Under the pieces are notes generated by a model. It had not been told where the DNA came from and searched no databases. It saw nothing but the letters and a program-made list of their open reading frames with translations. From assembly GCF_041227145.1 (NCBI RefSeq), contig NZ_JBGFSP010000012.1, positions 62,001 through 126,000 on the forward strand: a stretch of DNA of 64,000 bases. The letters run 5' to 3'. Positions 47,270-57,232 of this stretch are shown one piece after another. This DNA comes from Bacteroides sp. AN502(2024). GTDB taxonomy: Bacteria > Bacteroidota > Bacteroidia > Bacteroidales > Bacteroidaceae. The position numbers and the translations under genes are program-made. Each line of letters starts with the position of its first letter. Positions within the stretch are counted from its first letter, which is position 1.

Positions 47270-48196
47270 ATGATCAACAGAGTTCTTATTCGTCTCAAGA
47301 TTATACAGATAGTATATGCCTATTATCAAAATGGCAGCAAAAATTTAGACTCAGCGGAGAAAGAGTTATTCTTTAGTCTTTCAAAGGCGTACGACCTTTA
47401 TAATTATTTGTTGATGCTGATGATAGCATTGACCGAGTATGCACAAAAACGTATGGATGCAGCAAAAGCCAAATTGGCACCTACGAAAGAAGAGTTGTAT
47501 CCCAACAGGAAATTCGTAGATAATAAGTTTATTGCTCAATTGGAAGTCAATAAGCAATTGATAGAGTTTATAGCCAATCAAAAAAGAACCTGGGCAAACG
47601 ACCAGGACTTCATCAAAGGACTTTATGAGAAAATTATAGAAACCGACATTTATAAAGATTATATGGCTTCTGACGACTGCTCATACGAGGCCGATCGTGA
47701 ATTATGGAGAAAACTCTATAAAACGTACATCTTTAATAACGATTCTCTCGATCAGGTATTGGAAGATCAGAGTCTGTATTGGAATGATGACAAAGAAATT
47801 GTGGATACATTCGTTCTGAAAACAATCAAACGTTTTGATGAAAAGAAAGGGGCCAACCAGGAACTGCTTCCGGAATTTAAAGACGACGAGGATCAAGAAT
47901 TTGCACGTCGTCTGTTCCGTCGTACTATTTTGAATTCCGACTATTACCGTCATTTGGTGAGTGAGAATACCAAAAATTGGGATTTGGATCGTATTGCATT
48001 CATGGACGTTGTCATTATGCAGACTGCATTAGCCGAGATTCTTAGTTTCTCGAACATTCCGGTCAGTGTTTCATTAAATGAATATGTAGAGATAGCGAAG
48101 TTGTATAGCACAGCTAAAAGCGGTAGCTTTATCAACGGTACGCTGGATGGGATAGTTAATCAATTGAAAAAAGAAGGTAAGTTGACTAAAAACTGA
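47270..48196 (+). CDS. nusB: Transcription antitermination factor NusB
   Basis: A 308-residue protein with a NusB fold at the C-terminal end (FARRLFRRTILNSDYY, WDLDRIAFMDVVIMQTALAEIL, PVSVSLNEYVEIAKLYST, SFINGTLDGIVNQL). The long N-terminal extension is usual in Bacteroidota. It binds boxA RNA with S10 during rRNA synthesis. Heads a same-strand cluster nusB-yajC-ybbR-coaE. Confidence 0.93.
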   Translation: MINRVLIRLKIIQIVYAYYQNGSKNLDSAEKELFFSLSKAYDLYNYLLMLMIALTEYAQKRMDAAKAKLAPTKEELYPNRKFVDNKFIAQLEVNKQLIEFIANQKRTWANDQDFIKGLYEKIIETDIYKDYMASDDCSYEADRELWRKLYKTYIFNNDSLDQVLEDQSLYWNDDKEIVDTFVLKTIKRFDEKKGANQELLPEFKDDEDQEFARRLFRRTILNSDYYRHLVSENTKNWDLDRIAFMDVVIMQTALAEILSFSNIPVSVSLNEYVEIAKLYSTAKSGSFINGTLDGIVNQLKKEGKLTKN

Positions 48197-48235
48197 TATC
48201 TTTGTCCGTATAGTAGAAATTAAAACTGATTATTT

Positions 48236-48559
48236 ATGAACGTATTGACTGTATTATTGCAAGTTCCTGCCGGTGCTGCCGGAGGTGGAGGTATGATGTG
48301 GATCATGCTGATAGCTATGTTTGTTATCATGTATTTCTTTATGATCCGTCCTCAGAATAAGAAGCAAAAAGAAATAGCGAATTTCCGTAAATCTCTTCAG
48401 GTGAATCAGAATGTGATTACTGCAGGTGGTATCCATGGTACAATCAAGGAAATTGCTGATGATTATATCGTACTTGAGATTGCTTCTAATGTAAAGATTA
48501 AGATAGACAAGAATTCTATTTTCGCTGACGCTTCAGCTGCCAGTAATCAATCTAAATAA
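48236..48559 (+). CDS. yajC: Preprotein translocase subunit YajC
   Basis: A 107-residue protein with one membrane helix (GMMWIMLIAMFVIMYFFMI) followed by RPQNKKQKE and GGIHGTIKEIADDYIVLEI, the YajC pattern. Accessory part of SecDF-YajC. 39 bp after nusB. Confidence 0.95.
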   Translation: MNVLTVLLQVPAGAAGGGGMMWIMLIAMFVIMYFFMIRPQNKKQKEIANFRKSLQVNQNVITAGGIHGTIKEIADDYIVLEIASNVKIKIDKNSIFADASAASNQSK

Positions 48560-48572
48560 AGTTGATAAATAA

Positions 48573-49592
48573 GTGCCTATGTTTGATCGTAGGAAAATAG
48601 AATATAGATATTTAAAACTATCCAAGAAAATTAAGGATTTTCTGATCAGTGATAAGAGCAGGGAATTCTTAATTTTTTTATTTTTCTTCCTGATAGCTGG
48701 CGGATTCTGGTTGCTTCAGACGCTGAATAATGACTATGAAGCAGAGTTTTCCATTCCGGTACGAATGAAAGATGTTCCCAATAATGTAGTGCTGACATCG
48801 GAGCCGCCTTCCGAACTTCGTGTTAGAGTGAAAGATAAAGGGACAGTGCTTCTCAATTATATGCTGGGGAAAAGTTTTTTTCCGGTGAATCTGGATTTTT
48901 CTGATTATAAAGGAAAAGATAATCATGTGAAGATTTATGCATCTGATTTTGAGAAAAAGATATTGAGCCAGTTGAATGTATCCTCCAAGATTCTGTCAAT
49001 CAAGCCGGATACATTGGAGTATATCTATTCTGAAGGAAAGGCTAAGTTGATACCTGTCCGTTTTCGGGGAAAAGTGACGGCCGGGCTTCAATATTATGTA
49101 TCAGATACGATTTGCAGCCCGGATTCTGTATTGGTTTATGCTCCGGAAGGAATTCTAGATACTATCACAACCGCCTATACTCAAAAGATCACTTTGGAGA
49201 ATATTTCAGATACGACCCGGCAACGAATTCCGCTGACTACAGAAAGGGGAGTGAAGTTTGTTCCGGCTTCGGTAGAAATGTCATTCCCGGTAGATATTTA
49301 TACGGAGAAAACAGTTGAAGTACCATTGTACGGAGTTAATTTTCCGGCAGATAAGGCATTACGTACCTTTCCTTCTAAAGTTCAGATCACTTTTCAGGTC
49401 GGGCTGAAACGGTTTCGTAGTATAAAAGCAAGCGATTTTATCATCCATATTTCTTACGAAGAGTTGTTGAAGCTCGGTTCTGATAAATATACGGTTAAGC
49501 TGAAGTCGTTTCCGAGTGGAATCAATCAAATCCGTATTGTTCCTGAGCAAGTAGACTTCCTGATAGAACAAATAACTTCTAATGTCGATTAA
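48573..49592 (+). CDS. YbbR-domain protein
   Basis: A 339-residue protein with one N-terminal membrane helix ([20 protein letters not shown]) and repeated extracytoplasmic YbbR-like domains ([57 protein letters not shown]). In Firmicutes YbbR/CdaR regulates diadenylate cyclase; no cyclase gene is in this window. Overlaps coaE by 11 bases. Confidence 0.85.
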   Translation: MPMFDRRKIEYRYLKLSKKIKDFLISDKSREFLIFLFFFLIAGGFWLLQTLNNDYEAEFSIPVRMKDVPNNVVLTSEPPSELRVRVKDKGTVLLNYMLGKSFFPVNLDFSDYKGKDNHVKIYASDFEKKILSQLNVSSKILSIKPDTLEYIYSEGKAKLIPVRFRGKVTAGLQYYVSDTICSPDSVLVYAPEGILDTITTAYTQKITLENISDTTRQRIPLTTERGVKFVPASVEMSFPVDIYTEKTVEVPLYGVNFPADKALRTFPSKVQITFQVGLKRFRSIKASDFIIHISYEELLKLGSDKYTVKLKSFPSGINQIRIVPEQVDFLIEQITSNVD

Positions 49593-50199
49593 GATTGGTA
49601 TAACCGGTGGTATCGGTAGTGGAAAGAGCGTTGTTTCCAGACTATTCGGAATAATGGGAATTCCTGTTTATATTTCGGATATAGAAGCGAAGCGTATCAC
49701 ACAGACGGATCCTGTGATCGGTCAGGGACTTAGTGTGCTGGTCGGTCAGGATGTGTTTCAAAACGGATTATTGAATCGTTCTTTGTTGGCCTCCTATATG
49801 TTCGGTCATCCGGAGCACATACAAAAAGTGAATGAAATTATTCATCCAAGGGTAAAAGAAGATTTCCGCCGTTGGGCTGCCCGGTTTGGGGGTGAACAGT
49901 GGGTGGGTATGGAGTCTGCCATACTTGTGGAAGCGGGTTTTAGAGATGAAGTCGATTTTTTGGTGATGGTGTATGCACCGCTGGAAGTGAGAGTGGAGCG
50001 TGCCATAAAGCGTGATTTTTCATCGAGGGAACTGGTAATGAAGCGTATCGAAGCTCAAATGAGTGATAAAGTTAAGAGAGAGTATGCCGATTTCGTGATC
50101 GTGAATGACGATGAAACGCCTTTAATTCCACAGGTTTTGAAGCTTATTTCTTTGCTATCTAAAAATAATCATTACCTTTGCCCTGCAAAAAATAATTAA
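49582..50199 (+). CDS. coaE: Dephospho-CoA kinase
   Basis: A 205-residue enzyme for the last step of coenzyme A synthesis. P-loop [25 protein letters not shown] and [16 protein letters not shown] are in place. Its start lies inside the ybbR gene, so it is translationally coupled. Its 3' end contains the promoter of the next gene. Confidence 0.95.
   Translation: MSIKIGITGGIGSGKSVVSRLFGIMGIPVYISDIEAKRITQTDPVIGQGLSVLVGQDVFQNGLLNRSLLASYMFGHPEHIQKVNEIIHPRVKEDFRRWAARFGGEQWVGMESAILVEAGFRDEVDFLVMVYAPLEVRVERAIKRDFSSRELVMKRIEAQMSDKVKREYADFVIVNDDETPLIPQVLKLISLLSKNNHYLCPAKNN
50151..50180 (+). promoter_or_regulatory. Promoter of the DUF5606 gene, inside coaE 3' end
   Basis: TTTG (50151-50154), 18 bases, TACCTTTG (50173-50180); 40 bases before the ATG. 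Confidence 0.7.
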
Positions 50200-50219
50200 T
50201 AAATAAAAGGATATATACT

Positions 50220-50645
50220 ATGTTGAAGACTATTTTGTCTATCTCGGGTAAACCGGGACTATACAAACTTATTTCGCAAGGAAAAAATATGTTGATTGTT
50301 GAATCAGTCAATACAGAGAAGAAACGTTTCCCCGCTTACGGTAATGAAAAAATTATTTCTTTGGGAGATATAGCCATGTACACGAACGATGCTGAAGTTC
50401 CTTTGCATGATGTGCTGGAAGCCATCAAAGAGAAAGAAAAATCAGCACAGGCTTCTATCGATCCGAAAAAGGCTACTTCTGAACAATTACGTGAATATTT
50501 GGCTGAAGTATTACCTGATTTCGACCGTGAACGCGTATATATAGCTGATATCAAGAAACTGGTAACTTGGTATAACATATTGATTTCTAATGGAATTACA
50601 GAATTCAAACCGAAAGAAGAGGTTAAGGAAGAAGTGGCTGAATAA
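50220..50645 (+). CDS. DUF5606 protein
   Basis: A 141-residue cytoplasmic protein conserved in Bacteroidales (MLKTILSISGKPGLYKLISQ, AYGNEKIISLGDIAMYT). The N-terminal 60 residues look like a small beta-barrel. The C-terminal half is helical (SEQLREYLAEVLPDFDRERVYIADIKKLVTWYNIL), with an acidic tail. Function unknown. Confidence 0.75.
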   Translation: MLKTILSISGKPGLYKLISQGKNMLIVESVNTEKKRFPAYGNEKIISLGDIAMYTNDAEVPLHDVLEAIKEKEKSAQASIDPKKATSEQLREYLAEVLPDFDRERVYIADIKKLVTWYNILISNGITEFKPKEEVKEEVAE

Positions 50646-50666
50646 TCTGTCTCATTTATTGAATTG

Positions 50667-50776
50667 AAAAAAGAGGCTGTCTAACAAGTCCTATTTTAAC
50701 AATTTCACCCCTGCCAGAATATGCTTTGGCAGGGGTGACTTCTAATTACTGATACCTGTTAGACAGTCTCTTTTTT
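50667..50776. repeat. Nested-palindrome element, copy B, acting as terminator
   Basis: AAAAAAGAGGCTGTCTAACA at 50667 pairs with its inverse at 50757-50776. Inside, TTTCACCCCTGCCA pairs with TGGCAGGGGTGA (50703-50738). The inner half matches copy A at 44650-44742. A6 and T6 flanks make it a bidirectional terminator between the converging DUF5606 and clpB genes. Confidence 0.8.
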
Positions 50777-50788
50777 GAATAGAACCTC

Positions 50789-53377
50789 TCAATTTCTGAA
50801 TACCAGTCCGTCTCCGTCGGCATTAACAATAATAGCTTTGCTCCGGTCGACTTCTTGGGATAACAACTTTTTGGATAGATCGTTCAGCAGATAACGTTGG
50901 ATCGCTCTCTTTACCGGACGAGCTCCAAATTCAGGATCATATCCCACTTGAGATAAGAAGTTTAATGCTTCTTCAGTCAGTTCCAGTTTCACTCCGTTTT
51001 CGGCAAGCAATCTTTGTACCCCCTTGATTTGCAAGAGTACAATCTGCTTGATTTCCTTTTCGTTCAAAGGTAAGAACATAATCGTTTCATCGATACGGTT
51101 CAGGAATTCCGGACGAATCGTCTTTTTCAACATATTCATGACTTCCCGCTTCGTTTCTTCGATCACTTCCTCCTTATTGGAACCGTGCAACTTTTCCATC
51201 TGACTCTGTATATAAGAGCTACCCATATTCGAAGTCATGATGATGATGGTATTCTTGAAGTTGACTACTCTTCCTTTATTGTCTGTCAGTCGTCCGTCAT
51301 CCAATACCTGCAACAAGATATTGAAGACATCCGGATGAGCTTTTTCTATCTCGTCAAACAAGACCACAGAATAAGGTTTCCGGCGTATAGCTTCTGTCAG
51401 CTGACCGCCTTCATCGTATCCTACGTATCCCGGAGGCGCTCCGACTAATCGGGAAACACTATGCTTTTCCTGATACTCACTCATGTCGATACGAGTCATC
51501 ATCGTTTCGTCATCGAACAGGAATTCTGCCAATGCCTTCGCCAGTTCGGTCTTACCCACACCGGTGGTTCCAAGGAAAATGAACGAGCCGATCGGACGTT
51601 TCGGATCCTGTAATCCGGCACGACTGCGACGCACAGCATCTGCCACAGCTTCAATCGCTTCATCTTGGCCGATTACACGTCGATGAAGTTCCTCTTCCAA
51701 GTGCAATAGTTTATCTTTCTCACTTTGCAGCATCTTGCTGACAGGGATACCAGTCCAGCGGGAAACGACATCAGCAATATCCTCAGCGTCTACCTCTTCT
51801 TTAATCATGGCCTTATCGCCCTGCATATCACGTAGTTGCCTTTGAGTCTCTTCTATTTCTTTATCCAAAGCCTGAAGTTTACCGTAACGGATTTCGGCTA
51901 CTTTGCCGTAGTCGCCTTCGCGTTCAGCTTTTTCTGCTTCAAATTTAAGATTCTCTATTTCAACCTTATTCTGCTGGATTCTATCCATCAGCGTTTTTTC
52001 ACTCTGCCATTTGGCCTTAAAAGACTTCTCCTGTTCTTTAAGTTCGGCAAGCTCCTTCCCGATGATTTCCAGTTTCGGTTGATCGTTTTCACGTTTGATA
52101 GCTTCCCTCTCGATTTCCAACTGTTTGATTTTGCGGGAGATTTCATCCAGTTCTTCAGGAACGGAATCTACCTCCATACGCAGTTTGGCTGCGGCTTCAT
52201 CCATCAGGTCAATGGCTTTATCCGGCAGGAAACGGTCGGTGATATAACGGCTGCTCAATTCGACGGCTGCAATGATGGCGTCATCTTTGATACGTACATG
52301 GTGATGATTCTCGTAACGCTCTTTCAGTCCACGAAGGATAGAAATGGTACTCAAGTTATCCGGTTCATCCACTTGTACGATTTGGAAACGACGCTCCAAA
52401 GCCTTATCCTTTTCGAAGTACTTTTGATACTCATCGAGAGTGGTTGCTCCGATGGAGCGTAATTCTCCACGAGCTAAGGCAGGTTTTAGAATGTTTGCGG
52501 CATCCATGGCACCTTCCCCCTTTCCGGCTCCTACCAGTGTATGAATCTCATCAATGAACAGAATAATGTCACCTTCCGATTTCTTCACTTCATTGACCAC
52601 TGATTTCAGCCGTTCTTCAAACTCCCCTTTATACTTTGCACCGGCCACCAGTGCCCCCATATCCAGTGAATAGACCTGTTTGTTTTTCAGGTTTTCAGGT
52701 ACATCTCCGCGAAGGATACGATGCGCCAAGCCTTCTACGATTGCTGTCTTACCGGTTCCCGGTTCACCAATCAGAATCGGATTGTTCTTTGTACGGCGGC
52801 TCAATATCTGGAGTACCCGACGGATTTCTTCATCACGTCCGATTACAGGATCCAGTTTGCCGCTACGGGCAGCTTCGTTCAGGTTGATAGCATACTTTTC
52901 CAGTGATTGATAAGTATCCTCACTGGATGGTGACGTTACTTTTTCTCCTTTTCTCAATTCGCTGATAGCATTGCGTAATTCTTTTTCCGTCATGCCGGCA
53001 TCTTTCAAGATGGTGGAGACAGTACTTTTTACAGTCAGCAATGCCAGTATGATATGCTCTAATGAAACAAACTCATCGCCCATTTCTTTAGAATACTGCG
53101 TTGCTTTCTGCAATACATCGTTGGACTCGCGACTCAAATACGGCTCTCCGCCGGATACTTTGGGTAGGGAGTCGATCTGTTTGTCGACAACAAGAGCTAC
53201 CTGCTGTCCGTTCATGCCCAGTTTCTGGAAGATGAAGTTAGTGACATTTTCACCTATCTTTATTACTCCCTGCATGAGGTGGACAGGTTCAATGGCTTGT
53301 TGTCCCCGACTTTGTACCAGGTTCACGGCCTCCTGTACCGCTTCTTGAGATTTGATGGTAAAATTGTTAAAGTTCAT
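50789..53377 (-). CDS. clpB: ATP-dependent chaperone ClpB
   Basis: An 862-residue disaggregase. The start is set at 53377 ([17 protein letters not shown]); the frame extends 38 codons more but that part is not family-like. Order: N-domain, Walker A GEPGTGKT, a long coiled-coil middle domain (about 410-525), second Walker A GTTGVGKT, and the small C-terminal domain. With DnaK it rescues aggregated proteins after heat stress. No sigma32-like or CIRCE element was recognised upstream. Confidence 0.97.
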   Translation of the reverse strand: MNFNNFTIKSQEAVQEAVNLVQSRGQQAIEPVHLMQGVIKIGENVTNFIFQKLGMNGQQVALVVDKQIDSLPKVSGGEPYLSRESNDVLQKATQYSKEMGDEFVSLEHIILALLTVKSTVSTILKDAGMTEKELRNAISELRKGEKVTSPSSEDTYQSLEKYAINLNEAARSGKLDPVIGRDEEIRRVLQILSRRTKNNPILIGEPGTGKTAIVEGLAHRILRGDVPENLKNKQVYSLDMGALVAGAKYKGEFEERLKSVVNEVKKSEGDIILFIDEIHTLVGAGKGEGAMDAANILKPALARGELRSIGATTLDEYQKYFEKDKALERRFQIVQVDEPDNLSTISILRGLKERYENHHHVRIKDDAIIAAVELSSRYITDRFLPDKAIDLMDEAAAKLRMEVDSVPEELDEISRKIKQLEIEREAIKRENDQPKLEIIGKELAELKEQEKSFKAKWQSEKTLMDRIQQNKVEIENLKFEAEKAEREGDYGKVAEIRYGKLQALDKEIEETQRQLRDMQGDKAMIKEEVDAEDIADVVSRWTGIPVSKMLQSEKDKLLHLEEELHRRVIGQDEAIEAVADAVRRSRAGLQDPKRPIGSFIFLGTTGVGKTELAKALAEFLFDDETMMTRIDMSEYQEKHSVSRLVGAPPGYVGYDEGGQLTEAIRRKPYSVVLFDEIEKAHPDVFNILLQVLDDGRLTDNKGRVVNFKNTIIIMTSNMGSSYIQSQMEKLHGSNKEEVIEETKREVMNMLKKTIRPEFLNRIDETIMFLPLNEKEIKQIVLLQIKGVQRLLAENGVKLELTEEALNFLSQVGYDPEFGARPVKRAIQRYLLNDLSKKLLSQEVDRSKAIIVNADGDGLVFRN

Positions 53378-53660
53378 ATCTTTGTTCTCCTTTCTTATTT
53401 CAGTTTTTAATAACACTTCAGAGGACGCAAAATATTTGCCAAGTGCAAAAATGTGACAAAATAGCATGATTATTAAGGAGTTAAAAGACAAAATGACCTT
53501 TTTATCTGGAATTAACTGACGAATTTGCTATCACATACCATTGGTTACATGATACGCTTGTTTGTGTAATCTTGACCTGTGATGAAAGAAAATGAGCATT
53601 AGAAGCGGATAAATAAAAGTATTGTAGTATCTTTATCCACTGTAATAATATAGATGGTAT

Positions 53661-54245
53661 ATGAATGATAAGTCTCAAATTAAACTGGCTGAAACAGTGG
53701 TGTTGATTGACGCTGCTTTTTTGAATTTGGTAATAACGGATATAAAAAGGTATTTTGAAGTGACTTTGCATCGTCCTTTACAAGAGATAGACCTTTCGAT
53801 GTTGACCACTTATATGACTTTGGATGCAGGGATTACGGCGGGGAAGAACGAGGTGCAATTTCTTTTTGTGTATGATAAAGAATCCGGCCGATTGCCATAT
53901 TGTCAACCTTCCGATTTGCAGGAAGAATTGAATGGAGTTGCGTTTCAGAGCCCTTACGGTGAATATTCTTTTGCCAGTGTCCCGTCGGAAGGAATGGTGT
54001 CAAGAGAGGATTTGTTTTTGGATTTACTCTCTATCATTTCCGATTCGACGGACGTGAAAAGAATGATTGTTGTTTCTTTCAACGAGGAGTATGGAAAGAA
54101 GGTGACTGATGCTTTGCATGAAGTGAAAGGGAAAGAGATCATTCAATTTCGTATGAATGAGCCGGATCTTCCGGTGGATTATAAATGGGATATGCTGGCT
54201 TTTCCTGTTATGCAGGCGTTGGGGATAAAAGCGGAAGAATTGTAA
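53661..54245 (+). CDS. Conserved hypothetical protein
   Basis: A 194-residue cytoplasmic protein with no signal or membrane segment. Segments such as ETVVLIDAAFLNLVITDIKRYFE, ISMLTTY-like DLSMLTTYMTLDAGI and NEVQFLFVYDKESGRLPYC suggest an alpha/beta fold. MIVVSFNEEYGKKVTDAL could be a Rossmann-like strand-helix. I know no function. It precedes the LysR gene by 64 bp on the same strand. Confidence 0.65.
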   Translation: MNDKSQIKLAETVVLIDAAFLNLVITDIKRYFEVTLHRPLQEIDLSMLTTYMTLDAGITAGKNEVQFLFVYDKESGRLPYCQPSDLQEELNGVAFQSPYGEYSFASVPSEGMVSREDLFLDLLSIISDSTDVKRMIVVSFNEEYGKKVTDALHEVKGKEIIQFRMNEPDLPVDYKWDMLAFPVMQALGIKAEEL

Positions 54246-54309
54246 TAATTGTTGTGCTTCTATTCTTTCTGCCGCCATTCATTGTCCGTCATTGATTTCT
54301 TAACTGTTA

Positions 54310-55218
54310 ATGCTAACTGCCGTGTCCGATTTTCGTTTAAAAGTATTTCAGAGCGTAGCGAAAAATCTGAGTTTTACGAAGGCGTCGCAAGAAGTGTTTG
54401 TCAGCCAACCTGCTATCACCAAGCATATTCAGGAACTGGAGACTTACTATCAAGCTCGTTTGTTCGACCGCCAAGGGAGTAAAATCTCACTGACTAAGGC
54501 CGGAGAGTTGCTGCTGAAACATAGCGAGAAAATTCTGGACGATTATAAACAATTGGAATATGAGATGCATCTGTTGCATAATGAATATATCGGCGAACTG
54601 AAACTAGGAGCCAGCACTACGATTGCTCAATATGTGCTACCTCCTCTGTTGGCAAACTTTATAGCCAAGTTTCCGCAAATCAATCTTTCTTTGATGAATG
54701 GAAATTCCCGGGGAGTGGAAGTTGCCCTGCAAGAGCATCGGATTGATTTGGGACTGGTTGAAGGGATTTTCCGCCTGCCTAATCTGAAGTACACTCCATT
54801 TTTGCAAGACGAACTGGTTGCCGTGGTGCATACACAGAGTAAGTTAGCTGTCTCGGATGAGATTACTCCGGAAGATTTGCCCAATATTCCGTTGGTTTTG
54901 CGGGAGAGAGGTTCCGGCACATTGGATGTGTTTGAGCGTGCTTTGTTGCCACACAATCTCAAACTTTCTTCTTTATATGTATTGATGTATCTGGGTAGTA
55001 CAGAAAGTATCAAACTTTTTTTGGAACATACGGACTGTATGGGGATTGTTTCTATCCGTTCGGTGCATAAAGAGCTTGTAGCCGGCAATCTCCGTGTCAT
55101 CGATATAAAAGGAATGCCGATGCTGCGTGAATTTAACTTTGTACAGCTGCAAGGGCAGGAGGGAGGATTGTCGCAGGTATTTATGCGCTTTGCCGGACAT
55201 CATAGCAAGAGCCTGTAG
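54310..55218 (+). CDS. LysR-family transcriptional regulator
   Basis: A 302-residue protein. N-terminal helix-turn-helix (FRLKVFQSVAKNLSFTKASQ, VSQPAITKHIQELE), then the effector domain (ELKLGASTTIAQYVLPPLLANFIAKFPQINLSLMNGN). CysB/YeiE-like in outline. No divergent target gene is adjacent. Confidence 0.9.
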   Translation: MLTAVSDFRLKVFQSVAKNLSFTKASQEVFVSQPAITKHIQELETYYQARLFDRQGSKISLTKAGELLLKHSEKILDDYKQLEYEMHLLHNEYIGELKLGASTTIAQYVLPPLLANFIAKFPQINLSLMNGNSRGVEVALQEHRIDLGLVEGIFRLPNLKYTPFLQDELVAVVHTQSKLAVSDEITPEDLPNIPLVLRERGSGTLDVFERALLPHNLKLSSLYVLMYLGSTESIKLFLEHTDCMGIVSIRSVHKELVAGNLRVIDIKGMPMLREFNFVQLQGQEGGLSQVFMRFAGHHSKSL

Positions 55219-55340
55219 GATTTCTCATACTGTTATCCGTCTCCGTACCGTCCTGTTTTTAGTTGACTGGATTACCGTTTAGTCCTATAGGACATTGTCT
55301 AAAATTAGGAATTAATGCTTGAAGCTTCCTAGATTTTTAA
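55219..55340 (+). other. Spacer between LysR gene and repeat module 3
   Basis: No gene seen. Contains a small palindrome TAGTCCTATAGGAC at about 55280-55294. Confidence 0.4.
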
Positions 55341-55454
55341 AATGCAAAACATCTGCCATCTGCAACAAAATCGATATAATGTGTTAATAAACAGTTAGTT
55401 ATATCGTTGCAGATACTGTTGCAGATGGTTGCAGATAGCCCGTTATCTGCAACA
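55341..55454 (+). repeat. Left arm of repeat-array module 3
   Basis: ATGCAAAACATCTGCCATCTGCAACA, a gap of about 40 bases, then CGTTGCAGATACTG, TTGCAGATGG, TTGCAGATAG and TTATCTGCAACA. Same as module 1 arms. Confidence 0.85.
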
Positions 55455-55517
55455 CCGTAAACGAATCGTACCGGTCATTCCGTCAGTATCCTACTTCCGA
55501 TTCATAGTTTCCTGCGT

Positions 55518-55660
55518 GGGAACTCTCGTTTCCAAGCAGGAAACTGGAGTTTCAAAGTAAGGAAACTGGAGTTTCAAAGTAAGGAAACTGGAGTTTCAAA
55601 GTAAGGAAACTGGAGTTTCAAAGTAAGGAAACGAAAGTTTTCACCTATGGAAACGGAGAT
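55518..55660 (+). repeat. 22-bp repeat array of module 3
   Basis: Four exact tandem copies of a 22-mer GGAAACTGGAGTTTCAAAGT+AA (55539-55626), with three degenerate units around them. Each unit contains the palindrome GAAACTGGAGTTTC. Sequence differs from the units of modules 1 and 2; period does not. Confidence 0.9.
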
Positions 55661-55742
55661 TTATGCGTAGCTGTTTGGCTTGGTTGCCTTGTTCTTACAA
55701 GTTACCTTGCTCTTGAAAGACAGCTTTTCATCGCCACACAAA

Positions 55743-55853
55743 GTGTTGCAGATACCATTATCTGCAACTATCTGCAACAGGTATCTGCAACGTTATAACT
55801 GATTGATAATTAATCTATTATATCGATTTTGTTGCAGATGGCAGATGTTTTGC
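55743..55853 (-). repeat. Right arm of repeat-array module 3
   Basis: Inverse of 55341-55454: TGTTGCAGATA, TATCTGCAACTATCTGCAACA, GTATCTGCAACG, gap, TTTTGTTGCAGATGGCAGATG and TTTTGCAT. IS982-like sequence starts at once after it. Confidence 0.85.
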
Positions 55854-55856
55854 ATT

Positions 55857-56275
55857 TACAAAACTTTCGAGAAACTTGTTGAGAGGAGAAAATACTCCAT
55901 GGGTTGGTTCTTTGGTTTTAAACTTCACCTAATAATCAATGACAAGGGATATATCGGACAGGCATTGTTTGAGAACTTGTTCCTTAACGGCATACAGATT
56001 GGTCACAAAAGTAAAGAATAAGATGAAAAACTCATTGATGAGTATCGCAGACAAGATTCTGCTGAGAAAGCGAGCCTTGATTGAAACGGTAAACGGCGAA
56101 TTGAAGAATATTGCACAAATAGAGCACTCTAGGCATCGGTTTTTCAACAACTTTATCGCAAATGCAATTTCTGCTATCGCAGCGTATTGCTTCTTTGAGA
56201 AGAAGCCTGCCATTGAATTGGATTTCATCAAGGACAGGTAACTGAATTTGTTTTGAGTTATTTCGAACTCACGTT
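55857..56275 (+). pseudogene. IS982-family transposase relic
   Basis: Residual frames read KTFEKLVERRKYSMGWFFGFKLHLIINDKG, then directly YIGQALFENLFLNG. After a frameshift near 55990 they read LVTKVKNKMKNSLMSIADK, LRKRALIETVNGELKNIAQIEHSRHR and AYCFFEKKPAIELD. In intact IS982 proteins the DKG and the later DKGYIGQ lie about 40 residues apart, so an internal deletion joined two DKG codon runs. Part of the catalytic core is gone; the element cannot move by itself. Confidence 0.8.
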
Positions 56276-56469
56276 AAACTATAAATGCAACTTTGTTTTT
56301 ATAATCAAAATACGGATTTCACCAACAGATTTTCGTAATTCTGTCTCAACCGATCCTCTTAGATGCCTGGCCTATAAAATAAGACCATTTTTGAGAGAAC
56401 AAACACTTTTTAAATGAAAAGAGCCGTGTTTGATGGCAATAATTTTTTTATGAAATATTGTGTGAATGT
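56276..56469 (+). other. Spacer before the CRISPR operon
   Basis: 56371-56426 repeats 3361-3414 (ATAAAATAAGACCATTTTTGAGAGAAC...GAGCCG). It is close to IS982 remnants at both sites and may be part of that element's end. No gene or CRISPR repeat seen. Confidence 0.5.
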
Positions 56470-56500
56470 ATTGTATTATATATAAGATTTTTTATCTTTG
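56470..56500 (+). promoter_or_regulatory. Promoter of the type III CRISPR operon
   Basis: ATTG (56470-56473), 19 bases, TATCTTTG (56493-56500). Expected start near 56506, leaving a leader of about 35 bases before cas6. Confidence 0.75.
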
Positions 56501-56539
56501 CGAAAGACCTGTTACGCATTTATTTTGAAACAAAAGACT

Positions 56540-57229
56540 ATGGAGAACTTAGACATATCAATATTGAACCTACAGTTTAAGAATGAGATATCTTATTCGG
56601 AAATACATTTGTTGCGAGGAGCTATTCTTAATGCATTAGATGGGAAAGCGGATGTACTTTTTCATAACCATATAGGGGAGTCTTTTCGCTATTCTTATCC
56701 TTTGATACAATATAAGAGAATACACAAGAAGGCTGCGATTTTCTGCTTGCGAGAAGGTACAGATGCTATCGGACAGTTTCTATCCAAAGGCTCTTTTTCA
56801 CTGTGTTTGGGCGAGCGGCGAATAGATATGGAGATAGAGTCGGTTCACTCAAAGAAATTTAAGATTCAGCCGTGGCAGTCTTTGCTAAAGTATAGATTAA
56901 AACGATGGCTTCCTCTGAATTCGGAGAATTATAAAAAGTATAAGGAAATGGATGAACTAGTGGAGAGAATATCCTTTTTAGAGAAAATTTTAGTATCTAA
57001 CTTGCTGTCTTTTTTTAAAGGAATAGGATTTCATATTACTTCAAAAATAATATGTAAATTAGTATCAATAAGCGATCCTTATCAAGTAGTAAATAAGGGG
57101 GTAAAACTTATAGCGTTTGATATAGAGTTTAAAACTAATTTTTCATTACCCGATTATCTTGGAATAGGGAAAAATGCAAGTATTGGATATGGGGTAGTAA
57201 CACACGTTCAGAATGAAAAAAAAAGATAA
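56540..57229 (+). CDS. cas6: CRISPR endoribonuclease Cas6
   Basis: A 229-residue protein from the ATG at 56540; the frame begins at a TTG inside the promoter, so the later start is preferred. The C-terminal glycine-rich loop PDYLGIGKNASIGYGVV is the Cas6 signature. Several His (H51 and H52 in LFHNHIGESFRYSYP, numbered from this start) are candidate catalytic residues. It cuts the CRISPR precursor within repeats to supply guides to the Csm complex. Composition is AT-rich, like the rest of the operon and unlike the core genes to the left. Confidence 0.85.
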   Translation: MENLDISILNLQFKNEISYSEIHLLRGAILNALDGKADVLFHNHIGESFRYSYPLIQYKRIHKKAAIFCLREGTDAIGQFLSKGSFSLCLGERRIDMEIESVHSKKFKIQPWQSLLKYRLKRWLPLNSENYKKYKEMDELVERISFLEKILVSNLLSFFKGIGFHITSKIICKLVSISDPYQVVNKGVKLIAFDIEFKTNFSLPDYLGIGKNASIGYGVVTHVQNEKKR

Positions 57230-57232
57230 TAG

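Noticed and set aside
51836..52462. 208-residue plus-strand frame opposite clpB
   Set aside because: Phe/Leu-rich antisense of the ClpB coiled coil; not a membrane protein gene.
53378..53660. tRNA or small RNA between clpB and the 53661 gene
   Set aside because: No cloverleaf, T-loop consensus or strong stem found; only AT-rich divergent promoter space.
55518..55660. Possible CRISPR array (four exact tandem repeats near cas genes)
   Set aside because: The units are directly adjacent with no unique spacers, 22 bp long, and lie inside inverted arms. This is a tandem array, not a CRISPR.
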